A stretch of DNA of 57,034 nucleotides from Brachionus koreanus (GCA_016987375.1 PJRA01000412.1:332507-389540), one strand, 5' to 3'; shown: positions 23,101 to 35,700, counted from the first letter of the stretch. Translations and numbers: made by a program. Notes: generated by a model not told the origin, from the sequence alone.

Positions 23101-25249
23101 TTGTTTAAATGAGTTTCAGATTCAGTTTCAATTTCTTCTAATGCGGCCAAACTAGCAAGTAAGAAATTATCTTGTTTTTTATTTTCTTTAGGTGCTAGTT
23201 GAAACTCTTGTTCATCTTTTAATAATTCATCTATATTTGCTGTGTTTTTTGGTTTAGCTTTTAAGTTTTTTATTCGAAATGAGTCCAGATAATCATCTTT
23301 AATTTCTTCCACATGGTTATTTGATATTGTTGAGAAAAATTTCTTCTTGACTAAAGGACTACTATCTCCAATAAGTTCGTCTAATTTTTCAGTATTGTTT
23401 AACTTTTTTCTATTTGAAATTTTATCGAATTCAAAATTTTGTATTTGAAACTCATTTTCGGTTTTATTTAAGTTATTATTTCCTTTCATAAATGACTTCG
23501 AATCATTTGCATTCAGATTTTCTTCAGTCAAAATATCGTCAATGTCATATTTCATATTCTTCGGCTTTACAAAGCCCTTTTCAAATAAATCATCACTCTC
23601 TTCAATCTCATCTTCAGATTGTATCTGATATTTTTCTCGGGAGGGAGGAATTTTTTTTTTAAATTGAGATTGACTATTTTCATCTTCAAAAATCATGTCA
23701 ATCGATATTTTGTTTCTTTTTTCAGTAAAAAATTTTGTCTGATTTTTTACGTTTTCTTCTTTATAATTTTGTTGACTTTGAGTCTCAAAGAATGCCTCGA
23801 CTGGATATCTAGCAGACTTAAAGCTTTTATGATATGGAATCAAATGTTCAGTATCAATGTCATCCATTACTAAGAAATAAAGCTCAAGTATAAAAAATTC
23901 TCAAAAAAGTTTAAGCCAGAGTTGTTCAAAGGTTGAAAATTAAAAAAAAAAAGATCATCTGACTAGACTAGCACTTGAAGCACCAAACGAGTCAAATGAC
24001 CTTGTGATTTAAGGTTTTATTGTTTTTTAACTAATTTTTTTGAATCCTTTTTTAAAATGAAAAAAAGAATTTTCAGGCCTAGTCAAACGTCTTGGCTTTT
24101 AAAATGACTTTTTACTGGCTTCTAAAAAAATTATTTTTAAATAAATTTTTGAATTAATGTAATATTTAAAATTTTTTTGATTATTACATTTTTTTGTTTA
24201 ATACCAGCAATAAATAAACAATTAAAGGCGTAATACAATCATCATATTTACGACATATACCCAATCCTTTAAAATCTAACATATCCCAACCAAAACAATC
24301 AAAAAAAAAAGAAGACATGAAATTGATTACACTTAATGAATTTAATGATTTCCTTAAAAGTCAAAGAAAGTAGAACCCCACAATATTGAAGTAAAGACAA
24401 TGAATGAGATTACTTAAGTTCTAACAATTCGCTCCATAACCTGTAAAAACTCTTGATGCATTTTTAAAACTGTTTGGTATAATATGTGACACAAAATTAA
24501 GTTTTTGAAGATACTTGAACGAAAAATTTACAAGCGAACAAATGAAATAAAAGCCTTGAAAGAACAGCTTAGTTTCTTTAACATCCAACTACAATTAATT
24601 TATATGAAACATCAATGCAATCCATATAAGAAAAAAGTTATAAAGAAATCATTAAATTTAAAAAGGCCACGTAACCTAAAAAAACTCTACTTGAGATATT
24701 TTATTAAGGATGCAATACTAATAGAAGTTTATGGTATAATTTTTAAGTTCATTATTTAAAATTTCTCGTAAATCCTTCCATATTTGTTTCGACTATTTTA
24801 AACTTAAATTGAAAAAATTAATTAAAAAAAGTTTTTAATGAATTAGGTTTTTTGAAAAAAAAATTTCTAAATTGGAAATATAATATAATATAATTTGGAA
24901 AATGTTGAGAAAAATTTAGATCTAGAATTTAGAATCCTAATTTAGAATTTAGATGTTGAGAATAATTTAATTTTAATGATCATTTTAAAGTAAGCATTAC
25001 TCTTATTTAAGGTTTCGTTATTAAATTTTTTATTGTTTTTATTAAAATTATTAAATTCAAAAAAAAATTAAAACTAGATTTTAAATTAAATTAAATTCAG
25101 TTCTATTAATTTTGTTTTAACAAATAAAGTTAAAAAATTAAAAAACTCTTACTCATGTTAGTTAGTTTTCGCTTAAAACCAATACATCGATCATTTGACC
25201 CACGCAAAAGGTCCAAAAATCTATCAGGGTCTGATTTTTTTGTGCTCAT
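17123..25249 (-). CDS. SPIDR: SPIDR-like scaffold protein for homologous recombination
   Basis: SPIDR in vertebrates links BLM helicase and RAD51 during homologous recombination. Ten exons: 25249-25152, 23869-22837, 21830-21721, 21670-21436, 20550-20056, 19881-19738, 18393-18192, 18135-17838, 17786-17474 and 17417-17123, about 1,070 aa (human 915). Residues 30-375 are acidic and disordered. Conserved landmarks in vertebrate order: GYAEKLEKLLIRQKSSI (human has a similar ERLNGLxxRExSAIS block); IYPPWRKFVMKDS (human IFPPWQKL); ATVQRIGLV and QIVISDKVGLFALIVFP, OB-fold-like strands; EGTVINI with C-x-x-C; and the terminal block DKRIGPSICF (human GKEVGLLNCF). The frame breaks in the last exon: the weak donor GTTACA keeps phase but runs into a TAG at the CxxC, as if two bases were missing. 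Introns hold a LINE relic and MITEs. Confidence 0.78.
18990..19610 (+). mobile_element. LINE reverse transcriptase 3' relic inside a SPIDR intron
   Basis: Plus-strand fragments with shifts include LNFIDFKKAF (RT motif A, near 19185), then RSAWKST, KLRLYNFVVKATLIYGSKY, LNIFHIGSLRRILVIHWP and LSNAELYKRT up to about 19560. These are the standard C-terminal blocks of LINEs whose text reads L-R-R-I-L-x-I-x-W-P. Stops and frameshifts make it inactive. It lies antisense to SPIDR in the intron between exons 18393-18192 and 19881-19738. Confidence 0.75.
20598..20827. mobile_element. TTAA-flanked MITE, piggyBac-like ends (subfamily with AGAAAGTC)
   Basis: The left end reads TTAACACTAACTAGAAAGTC and the right end, inverted, TTAACACTAGAAAGTCCGAG. 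A TTAA sits at both extremes. The following words GATTATTAATAAAAATTTC recur almost unchanged in the element that begins at 55817. Non-coding. Located in the SPIDR intron just upstream of exon 20550-20056. Confidence 0.7.
23969..24085. mobile_element. Partial TTAA-family MITE (CACCAAACGAGTCAAATGAC)
   Basis: CACTTGAAGCACCAAACGAG followed by TCAAATGAC near 23970 is the same terminal sequence as at 34657 (CACTAGAAGCACCAAACGAG). The TTAA and the other end are not clear here. A weak inverted counterpart (CCTAGTCAAACGTC) lies near 24080. It lies in SPIDR intron 1. Confidence 0.45.
24086..25151. other. SPIDR intron 1 interior
   Basis: Mostly non-coding. One plus-strand open frame (24505-24759, 84 codons, very lysine- and leucine-rich) has no motif. 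I consider it chance or transposon debris rather than a gene. Confidence 0.35.
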
Positions 25250-25510
25250 TTTAAATTTGCATAATTAGATTATTTTAAAAATAAATATTATTCAAAAATT
25301 TTTAAAAAAAAATTTCATTTTAAACTTAACCTAAGACAATATAAAATATCTCATATATAGTCTAAAAAGAAAAAGAAATTTCAAATTTTTTTTCCATATG
25401 CAAAAAAAATACATTTGTGCTTAAAAATTTATTGCTAAAAATTTTATAATTTAAATTTTTAAATATATTCACTTTTCCGCAGTCAACAGAATAAATTTGA
25501 ATTTTCAGTT
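25250..25510. promoter_or_regulatory. Shared divergent promoter of SPIDR and FIP1
   Basis: 261 bp separate the two start codons, which point away from each other. Both 5' UTRs and both promoters must fit here unless transcripts start inside the genes. The DNA is A/T-rich with no obvious TATA or initiator element that I can assign. Divergent close pairs often share one open chromatin region (established knowledge); co-regulation here is inference. Confidence 0.55.
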
Positions 25511-28500
25511 ATGTCTGTTGAGATATCAAATGAACACAACTTCAATGAAGATGAAGACGAAGCCTGGTTGTACGGCGAAAACACTGCTAAGCAATCGAAA
25601 AGGTTATTTTTAAATGGAAATTATGTTCTCTATTTTGGCTAATATCAATTTTTAAGTGATGAATTGAGTGAAATAAATGATGAACAAACGGTGAACAACA
25701 AATAATTTTTTAAACCTTATTAATCAATACATTTTAGGATGTTCAAACAGAAAATATAGAAAAAGATGAAGCTGAGAATGTTGAACAAGAAGAAAATCCA
25801 AAAATTTTTCTAAATGAGAGCCAACATGAGGAAAATGAAAGTGAAATCGCAGAAAATGTAGAGAGCGAAACAAAAAATGAAGAAAACGAGGATGAAGACG
25901 AAGACGAGGAATCAGATGAAGATGACGATGGCGTAAATATTGTAATTTCTGATATAAAAAATATTACAACACAGGCAACGGCGGGCGTGAATCGTGCCAA
26001 AACAGCAGCCGGATCAGCGACCATCATTCCAAGCACAGCTATGCAAGCTGCAAAGCCCACGGTTCCTGTTCAGACCAAAGGAATAGATCTAGAAACGCCA
26101 GGCTTAATAAATGGAGTACCAACTGATCAGTATGACATTGGAATTTTGAAAGACGATGAAAAACCTTGGCTTCAGCCTGGAGCAGACATTACTGATTACT
26201 TCAATTACGGATTTACCGAAGAGACTTGGATTGCTTATTGCTTGAAACAAAAACGCTTAAGAAGCGAAAATAATATTTTAAAATCGAGCATTCAGATGAT
26301 GCAGAGTCAAACTGGAGTAATGGGAACTACAGTAAATGGACCAAATGTAAATGGTTCATCATTAATAGCAATTAATACACAGCAAAATACTTTAAATCAA
26401 GTAGTAACAGGTTCAGGACAAGGTCCAGCTAATCAGCCGAATTTTAATCCAAACATTATGCCACCACCACAACAAATGAATTTTTCAAAACCACCTCAAT
26501 TTCACCCGCGCTTTCCCCCACCAGGTCAAGCTGGGCCCCAACCATTTCAACCTAGAATGAGCGATCAATTGTAAGAGTAGATAAAAATAAATTAATAAAT
26601 GTTAATTTTTAATTAATTTTATTAGTAATATGCCTCCGCCGCATATTCCAGATTTTAGTGCGCCACCTCCAGGTTGGAATCCGTCTGGTGGTCCAGGCGG
26701 ACAACAAGGAATGATGCCAAGAATGCCACAAATTCCCTCTCAGCGCATGCCAAATATGCCAATAAGTGGACAACAGCAGCCATTTAATGCACCGTTTCAA
26801 TATGGTCCACAACATGGAATGCACGAAAGACATCCACCTGGAATGCCACCTCATTTTTATTCTCAATTTAATAGAGGTTCTGGACAAATGATGTCTCAAG
26901 GAGCACAGTAAATGAAGAAAAAAAATTTGAAATAAAAATTAATTTGATTTAATTAAGCTCTGATGGCCAACACCGTCCATCTAGAAGTCCTACGCCAAGT
27001 CGAAAATCTCCTATGAAATCGCCAGGCCAACAGCAACCAAGTGATCGATATTCTAAAGATTCGGAAAAATACAAGTCAAGGTATATTTTGAATAAATTTA
27101 AAAATTTCTAACGAGAAAATTTTTTCCCGTATTTCAAATTTTCTAAGAAATTTATTAGAAATATAAAATTGATTTTAATAACAATTTAAAACTAGCAAAA
27201 TCTCCGACAAAAAAAATTAAGAAGAAATTTTTTTAACCTTGGGTTAAAACTTTCAGAAACTTTTTGAATAAAAAGAATTAAGTTTTATATTTTAAGATGT
27301 TACTTTTAATTTTAGAATTAAAACATTTAGAGTATAATTCTTATCAGATAAAAGTAACATTTTCGAGATGCTAATATTAAAGTAACTTATTTAGATTCTG
27401 TAATTTACTTAAAAGAAACATTCTTTTTTGTTAAAAGTTGGCAGTTTATTTAANNNNNNNNNNNATTATTTAAATCAAGTAATATTTGAAATAAATTTCT
27501 GTAAATTTTTTGCTTATTTTTATAAAAGCGAAGAATTTTCTACAATTTTCTGAGTTTTTATATTAAAGAATTTTATTTGGTATAAATTTGTGAAATTCTT
27601 AAATAACCGATTTAAAATGGTTTGGTCATACAACAGAGTTTTGAATAAACTTAATTCTTTTAATATTAGTTTCTGGTAAATTGTTTAACAATTAAATAAT
27701 TTACAGTCAAAAAAATTTAACATCTCTTTGACTTTCAATTTTAATTCTATTTAACTTAAGATCTAAATCAGGATATTCTTTATTGTATTTTAAAAAGACC
27801 GAAATTTTCATTTCCATTTCAAAAGCTACTTTTCTAGTTCACCAAAGTATTTTTGCATTTTACTTTCTAAATTTCCATTTTTCATCTAAATAAAAAATGT
27901 GACTAGGTTTTTTGCAAAATTAATTAAGTAACTATTCATTTTAGGTCTTATTTCTTAGAGAAATATGGTTGATAAATATGCTGATTAATAATTGACTTAT
28001 TAATGAACCTTGGAAATCGTCTACTGTGTAATTTTTAATAGATGATAATCAAGATCTAAATAATTGTCAATGATTTTTCACATATTTAGATATATAATAG
28101 ATTGTCATTTAAATTTTAACTTAATTTACAGTGTTACTTAGTTGCGGCTTGGGTTACAACTTTAGTGCATGCATTGAACACCATCTCATCCATGTTGAAA
28201 CATTCTTTTATTAAACCGTATGTTCCAAAGCCATGCTATAAATATTGGACCTGCATTGAACTCAATTTTTTAATTTTAATGCAGAAATAATGCTTGAGAT
28301 TTTAGCTAAAAATCTAAAATCAATTTTTCAAATTGTGTATTTGAGCCAGCATTTGAAATTGTATCTAAAAAAATAGAAAAGTGATTATTTTATTTAAGAT
28401 TTTTTTCATAAAACTCAAACATTAATTCTACATAAAAACTAAAAGCTTGATTTTAATGCAGGCCCAATATTTAAAGCATGTCTTAGGAACGTCCGGTGTA

Positions 28501-29078
28501 ATTTTAGAATGTTTCAACAAGGACGAAATGGTGTTTAGCGCATACACCGTTTGATACAGTTGTGTTTCAACTTTTGAGGGTGCAATCTCAAAAAAGGAAT
28601 CTTAAAAAATTTTCAACTTGATTGATTTTTAAAATATTTATTTTTAAGAGATTATTCTAGCCGAGATTATGATAAAGATCATAGGAGATCGCCAAGTCCT
28701 TCAAGAAGACATAGGCGAGATCATGATCGTAGAGATTACGATCGAAGAGAACGAGATAGAGACCGGGATCGTGATCGAGAAAGGGGCAGGTCGAGAGAAA
28801 AATCGCGAGATCGCTCTAGAGATAGATCTCGTTCAAGAGAAAGAGATGATAAGTACAAACGAAGGTAAAAGTTTTTTTTTAATAGAAAGAGTATTTTATC
28901 TTGACTTAAATAATTTTATTCAAGTCGTCATAGATCTGATGATGATGATTACCGATCGTCTTCGAAATCGCACAAGCGCTCAAAAAAATCCTCTCGTAAG
29001 GACCGAGACAGCCATGATCGCGAATCTTCAAACAACCCTAGTCAAAATCAAGATAATTCCGATGTTAAACAAGAATAA
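25511..29078 (+). CDS. FIP1L1: FIP1, pre-mRNA 3'-end processing factor (CPSF subunit)
   Basis: FIP1 bridges poly(A) polymerase to the cleavage and polyadenylation specificity factor and binds U-rich RNA near the poly(A) signal, in the nucleus. Seven exons join in phase: 25511-25602, 25657-25690, 25738-26570, 26626-26907, 26958-27080, 28649-28864 and 28925-29078, giving 577 aa. Residues 1-125 are strongly acidic, the region that contacts poly(A) polymerase in the family. The diagnostic Fip1 motif sits at about 184-214 ([18 protein letters not shown], then [11 protein letters not shown]). A proline-, methionine- and glycine-rich stretch follows (about 270-420). The tail is an RD/RS-rich domain (about 455-560) as in animal FIP1L1; it binds RNA and splicing partners. 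Intron 27081-28648 contains a MITE and the N gap. Poly(A) signal at 29134. Confidence 0.93.
27454..27464. other. Assembly gap (11 N)
   Basis: Eleven undetermined bases inside the FIP1 intron. The real gap length is unknown. Nothing coding is interrupted. Confidence 0.95.
28143..28575. mobile_element. Palindromic MITE in FIP1 intron, ~100-bp arms
   Basis: The left arm (about 28160-28262) and right arm (about 28452-28551) are inverted copies at roughly 80 percent. Shared words are CCAATATTTA, AGCATG, AGAATGTTTCAACA and ATGGTGTT (given in right-arm orientation). The outer limits are less certain. No ORF. It ends about 70 bp before the RD-rich exon of FIP1. Confidence 0.65.
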
Positions 29079-29133
29079 CAATTTTGGAGATGTATTATTG
29101 TTATTTTTGATAAAAACTATGAGTTAAAATTCT

Positions 29134-29139
29134 AATAAA
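29134..29139 (+). promoter_or_regulatory. Poly(A) signal of FIP1
   Basis: AATAAA, 56 nt after the FIP1 stop, followed by a T-rich stretch. Confidence 0.55.
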
Positions 29140-29462
29140 TATTTTCTTTTAAAAGAAAATTTTTAAATTTTTGTTTCTTTATTATTTTTTTTGCTTTATT
29201 TTCGTCAATAATTGAGTATTAAATGTACATTTGAATTGTATTTAATTTTTCAGACTGTTTAATTACAGGCTTTAATAAAATGTGGAATTTAATTTTTTAA
29301 TTAAATAATTTTTGTCAAGGTAGTGACTTACCTAAATATTTTTTGTAAATTTTTTAACTAATAAATTTAAATTGTCAATTTTTTTATTTTTTCTAGAAAA
29401 TCCTCGATTCTTTATCTAAATAATTTAAATTTTCATAATAATATAATTATTGGTTTTAAAAC

Positions 29463-30470
29463 ATGCTTGGACCGGTCAGACAATTACTTGAAAACAAGAA
29501 AATAATTTTAGCAAGTGGCAGCTCAAGACGAAAAGAAATTTTGGAAAAAAATCTGGTACGAACTCAATTAGATTTAATTGATCTGATTAGAAATTAGAAG
29601 AATATTTAAAAGCTTTAAAAAATTTGTTTAATCATTTAAGTAAGTCTAAATAAGTCTGTGTGATCCAAATTTTTATCAAATTATTTATTTCTAGAACGAT
29701 TCTTAAATTTTAAAAAAAGTTTTTTTTTAATTTTAAATTTATTATTTTTTATTTAACTACAATTTATTCTAAAATTTATTTCATTTTGATCTAATAAATT
29801 TTATTTTTCTTTATAATAATTTTATTTTAATTTTTAGGGTCTAACGATTCAAATTGTTCCGTCAAATTTTCCTGAAAATTTGGATAAGACAAAATTTACG
29901 CCAGCTAACTATGTTGTTGAAAATTCTCGCTTGAAAGCCTTGGACGTAGCACAAAATCTCAAAGTACTTTTTTTCACAATGAAAAAGAAAATTTTTATTA
30001 GTTTAAAAGGAAGATTGGTATTTGATTATTGGATCTGATACGATTGTTGAAATGGACAACAAAATATATGAAAAACCGATGGATAAAAAAGATGCATATA
30101 GAATTTTGAAATCGTGATATGAAAAAAAATATCTATTTTTTTAAGTTATTTTTATTTTTTTAGTTTAAGTGATAATACTCATAGAGTTTTGACTGGAGTA
30201 ACTTTGTTAAAAAGAGAAATAGATAGCGCTCCTGGTTCAGATTTTAAAATTCATTCATTCTATGAGCAAACAAGTGTGAATTTTGCTAATTTGGACGACA
30301 ATGTTATCAATTCGTACATTGAATCAGGTGATCCATTTGATAAAGCTGGAGGTTATGGAATTCAATCTTTAGGAGCAAGTTTAGTTAAATCAATAAATGG
30401 GGATTTCTTTAATGTTCAAGGATTTCCTGCTCATAAATTTTCAGTTGAACTAAAGAAATTTATCCAATAA
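29463..30470 (+). CDS. Maf/ASMTL-type nucleoside triphosphate pyrophosphatase
   Basis: Maf proteins hydrolyse dTTP, UTP and modified nucleotides to monophosphates plus pyrophosphate, a house-cleaning role in the cytosol. Four exons in phase: 29463-29555, 29838-29963, 30010-30113 and 30164-30470, giving 209 aa, a full Maf domain. Motifs in order: ILASGSSRRKEIL (17-27, phosphate-binding S-x-S-x-R-R), IIGSDTIV (79-86, catalytic Asp83), YEKPMDKKDAYRIL (93-106), HRVLTGV, and DKAGGYGIQSLGASLVKSI with NVQGFP. It most resembles the N-terminal half of vertebrate ASMTL, but the methyltransferase half is absent and the stop is followed by a poly(A) signal at 30486. It begins about 385 bp after the FIP1 stop in the same direction. 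Confidence 0.9.
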
Positions 30471-30485
30471 TTAAAAAAATATTAA

Positions 30486-30491
30486 AATAAA
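30486..30491 (+). promoter_or_regulatory. Poly(A) signal of the Maf gene
   Basis: AATAAA, 16 nt after the Maf stop codon; short but workable for compact genes. Confidence 0.4.
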
Positions 30492-32708
30492 TTTTTAACT
30501 CTTAAATTTAATTTTTTAAATTAGATCCGGTTTTAAACTCGACGAAAATTTAAGACTAAATTGCGAATTGTTATTCTAAAATATAGAAAAGAAAATTTAA
30601 AAATAATGTTTCAAAGAAAAAAAAAATTGAATAATATTTAACTAAATTAAAAAATTAACATTTTTACAAAATTTATTAAAATGGATTCAAAAATTTGTCT
30701 TTTACTTTATTTAAACCTTTTTTTAACATCGCCTAAAAGGTATTCATTGAAATAATAATAATTAATAAATATAAAGTCGAATTATTTAAGATTTTGAAAA
30801 GAAATATTATAGAAAAAATCTTGTTTTTAAACCGAAGTGCTTCTGTTTTTTCTTTTTTGCAAAGCTAAAAGTTTTTTTTTCGAAAATATTTTAAAAAAAT
30901 AAAGAAATAAAATATCAATTTTATTATTATTTTTATTATTATTATTTTTTATTAAGTTCAAGCCTCATAGGTAAAAAAAAACAAAAGTTAGAATTTTTTT
31001 TAAAAAAAATTAAACTAGTTCGATGTCGTTTTATAATTACCAATTTAAGTATAAATATTAAGAAAATATTATATGATATATATTATGAAAATATGATAAG
31101 TATTATTTAAAAAAAAAAATTATTTAAAAAATTCTACTTTTAAAAGATCATTTAAAATTTTAAACAAGTAAAGATGATCTAATTTTTGTGAAATTTTTTC
31201 TTCTATTATAGATAGAAGAAAGTTAATCGAGTCAATCAATCCACGATTTTTCTCAGAATGTATGTGTTCAATCAATTCTATCTTTGTTTTTGTGAATTTT
31301 ATGATTTGGTACCAAAATTTCACTAGACAAAAATATAAAAAAAAATTTCAACATGCTTTCAGTTATCAAGATTTTTTATTGCTTTATTTATCGAATTTAT
31401 TCGTCTTTTTTATATAATGTTTATATAGATTAATATAGATTAAAATTAGAAAAAATGTCAGTAAAAAAAAATAATATTAAGATAAAAAATTAAAATATAC
31501 TAAAAGAGAAGATTGGATCGTTAACTGAATCAATTTTCCGCAAACTAAATTATTATTCCTTTTAAACCATTAATTTAAAAATAAACTCTAACCAATTCCT
31601 TTTTTCAAATAAGTTCCTTGTACTTTATGAATATTCAATTGGCTTGCATTTTCAAATGAGAATAGAAAACTATAAATTGAAATCTATAAATTCTGAAACA
31701 GCTTTTAAAAATCTCTTCATGTAAAGTTAATTTTAGAAAAAGCTCTAGAAAACTTTGCTTCGTTGTTTGGTTTTATAAATATTTTTAGCCTCTAAAAATC
31801 ATTTCATTAATGAATTAATTCTTGATTGACTCTGTCTTAAATTAGAAAAAATCATAAATAGCTTTGTCCAAAAAAAATGAACATAATCGGCTTCGCATGC
31901 CTACCTTTAAACCAAATCTTTTGCAGTCAGTCCATGTGAAAAAAATTTATATAAATTTATTTTAATAAAATTCAAAAAGAGAAGAATTAATTGACAATTC
32001 ATTCATTTGTAATTTTAATTTGACAAAAAACCCAAATTATTGAATTTTTTTGATTGTGATTTTCTACTTCAAAGCTTATTATGAAACAGTTTAAAGTACC
32101 TTTGATTCAATCTTAAGTACACTTAACTCTAAGCAAAAATTTAGTTTAAAGGTGTAAATTCATGTAAAAATACAATATGAATATTTATTTTTACTCTAAT
32201 TGTATACAATAAAAATGAAATTTTTTTTTGATCATTTTCCAATCATGAGGAAAGAAAGGAAAGCGCTGCTATTAGAATTTTTTTTCGAATATCTTTCCTG
32301 AATTATTTTTTAAATAATAATAAAAAATTGTGATAAATTTATAACTATATTTATATTATAATGCATGTTTTTTGTATAGTTTTTTTTATGTTGTTCTTAG
32401 GTAATCAAAAAATTGAATATCAATCATATGCATCTAACTGACACCAGTGAAATGGTCAAATTATGGGATAAATCGATGATAAATAAAAGTTATTTTAAGA
32501 AATTTTATTGAATTCACAAAAAATTGTTTTGATTAATTTTTATTTTATAATTATTCATCTCGAATAAGAACAAAAAAAGTAAATGACGAAAAATATAAAC
32601 TTTAAAGTTAACTTTTCTTAAAAAAAAATTATAAACCAATAAATAAATTGTTAAAATCGACAAACATATTGAATATTTACATGAAAATTAGACATTAAAC
32701 TTTACAAT
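30492..32708. other. Intergenic region between Maf and PLEKHA genes
   Basis: No gene supported. One minus-strand frame at 31120-31323 (67 codons) is leucine- and isoleucine-rich without motif. It begins with ATG and stops in-frame; I regard it as unsupported. This is the 3' side of both neighbouring genes. Confidence 0.4.
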
Positions 32709-35700
32709 TTAATAATTTTTTGTATTCAAAATTGAACCAGAGGACATTAGTTGACTTAAATGAGATGGCATCGTAGGCGTCGAATTTATCAATTCATTCT
32801 TGTAAATAGATTCAACTGAGTAGTATGTTTTATGCTCATAAGTTTTTTTTTCTTCATCTTCAAAATATTCATAATAGTTTTCCGCATTGTAATAGTCCTT
32901 GGATTTCGGTGTTAGCAAAAGCTCAATTGGACGCGATGTGTCTTAAGATTTTATGATTAAAAATTTAAATAATTCAAAATAAAATTAATTTCGATTAGTT
33001 GTGATTATTTATATTGAAACTATTTAGGGAATAAAAACTGTTTCTGTTAACATTGTCTGTATATGATCTATTGTAATTTCTACTGATTCTGCGGGTGTGT
33101 ATGGGCAGCTTTGCAATTTGTTCCCCTACTTAATTTAAATTTTGAATTTCATTCAAAAAATTACTACTTAGCGTCTAAAGCACAAGTTAATTGAAGCGTC
33201 AGTCTTCTAATTTTTACTATTTTTCAATGTTAAAAATTTCAAGAGATTGTTTTCAATCTAATCATTTTCGATTAAATATGGCTTTAAAATTTAAAAAAGC
33301 TATTTTTATTTTTAAATAAAGTTTAAATCAATCGATTTTGCGCTAATTTTAAGCGATAAATTTTATCAAGTTTCTTAATTTTACAAGCTTTTTGGACTCT
33401 AGTTTTTGCAACAAGCAGGATATTTTAGTGGCGAAAGCGCTCAATTTCAAAATATGGAAAAATCTAAATTTAATATTTTAATAAAACTTCATATTTATTA
33501 AACAAATTAAGAATAAAAATGAAAAAAAATAAGTGTTAGTAAAAAATAAAATAATATATTTTTTTTTAATTTACAAAATATTTTTAGTGTTAAAAAAAAT
33601 AAAAATGTGTTAAATAAACGATATAATGTTGCTAAAAAGGCACATTTAATTTAAAAAACAAAAATAATAATATATCTATATTAATTGCGTTTAACTAAAG
33701 CTTTAAGGTGTTTATAGAAGCTATAGATATATCTTTATATTTACCATTGTCCAATATGTTTAAAGAATTATTCGACAGTGATTTGACATTTTTGTTAGCA
33801 GATGAGTTTAACGCGATTTGGCGGCTTTTTTCCTTTATCTGTTCAGCGAGCTCTTGCCTCAATTCGAGCAACTAAAATTTTTAATTAGATAAATGTCTAA
33901 ATCGAACGAGGATTGGTCATAAAATTTTACATGTTCTCTGGCTTTCTTCTCTTTTTCATAGCTCACTTCAATTTCATATTCCCTCGACTCGGTCGGATTT
34001 GAGTAAACATTAGCCTTTGATTGTCTGTGATTATTTTCGTCCAGATTCATTTGCTGAAGCGTTTGAAGAGCAATCATTTTTTTGATCTCCATTATCCTTT
34101 TTTCTTTGATCAAACGTTCGTCGTCGTTAAGATCAATTTCTGGTTCCAAATCCAAATTTCCGCGTGGTATTGAATAAATTTCAGGCTTTTCTAACTATTA
34201 AACAATAAAATTTTCTTACAAAAAAAAAAAATTTAAAAAAATTAAATTTTACATTTTTAGCAATTTCTTCGGAATAGTCAGCATCAAAATATTCCATCTG
34301 ATTTTGCTGTGTAAATCGATTTATAAGCTCGCTTGAATTGAAAAAAAATAAAAAATAATTTTAAATAGATAAATTTGTAATGAATTTACTTGTCACAAGC
34401 ACCTCTAAGCTCTGGCTTTACTAGAGCAATTTTGCGTGGCTCTGTTTCAACCATATTTTGCTGAATATTTACATTACCATTGCCAAAAAGTCGTTCTCTT
34501 GCTGTGACTTGATTGTTTTGAATCGGCTGAAAATAATCCCTTGGCTTAAAAAAAATTGAAAAAATTTTAAAATTTAAACTAAAAATTTGATATTTTATTT
34601 AATAAAGAATTAATTAACTTAAAAATTTATTTAATTGTCTTAAAAAAAACATATCATCACTAGAAGCACCAAACGAGTCATTTGACTCTTTTTCAATTTT
34701 CATTTGCTTAAATCTAAATCAGTTTTAATGATGTAAGCATGAATTTTTTTCAGCATTAACTAATACAAATTATATATTTACAACTAGAAGCATTAAAATG
34801 ATTCAAATGACTAATCAAGATAATAAAAATTATGAATTTTACAAGAGAATCAATCCATTAATCTGAAAATTTTGAATAAAAGAAGTAGAATATGTTGCAC
34901 TGGATTTGACCATCGTCAATTATTTTTTCATTTTACTAATATTTAGCTATTTTTTTATTTTCTCTCAATTAAAATAAATTTTTGAAAAATTTGTGCCTAC
35001 AATAAAATTCCTTGTCTTCTAGATTTTCATTAAGACTTTAATACGTGCTTCTAGTATAAAAAATTGCCCTTCTAGTGTTAATGAGTTAATTAATTATTAA
35101 TTATCAACAGAAAAATGATTAGTTTTGTTCTTTTAAATTTGTAAACCAATTAAACTAACGTTAAGTTAGGTCTTAGAACAATTCGAAAATTCTATCAGCT
35201 AGTAAAAAATTCTTAATTCTTTGCCTGTATATATTTAGTACCAGAATTTACAAAGCAATTTTTGCTTACATAATAATTTTGCGGAAATTTTCCGATGGAT
35301 GAGCGCTTTTTTTCAGATAAAACTTCGCGTCTAAAATTTTGACTCTTTGAAGGAAAAAAATTGGCATTTTGACTTGGTTGTTGAACATTAATGGTTAATT
35401 GTCTTGGTCTTGAATTGGTAAAATTAACTGGCTGAAATGAATCTGACTTGCTGTGTTCATCGCCAGAGTCTTGATGATGGATAGTTAATTTTTTGCCATT
35501 AATTGAATTAAATGCGCTATAGACATTGTTTGATGATGAGTTTGCTTTGTTCGAGCTTTCTGAAGAACTAGCTGGCGAGCAAACCGAATCAATTGATTTT
35601 GACATAACTTTATTTTCATTTATTTTACTCGAATTCAGCAAATATTGATGATGATGCGCTTGGTAAATATTTTTTGAATAGTTTTGCTTTGAAGCTGAAT

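Noticed and set aside
24505..24759. An 84-residue Lys/Leu-rich ORF in SPIDR intron 1
   Set aside because: No motif, no splice context, and a composition expected by chance in this DNA.
25743..26060. A serine-rich minus-strand ORF
   Set aside because: It is antisense to the acidic region of FIP1; GAA/GAT runs read as Ser/Phe on the other strand.
28669..29127. A 152-residue plus-strand ORF over the FIP1 tail
   Set aside because: It is a different frame of the RD-rich exons and crosses their introns. The in-phase spliced frame gives a typical RD/RS domain.
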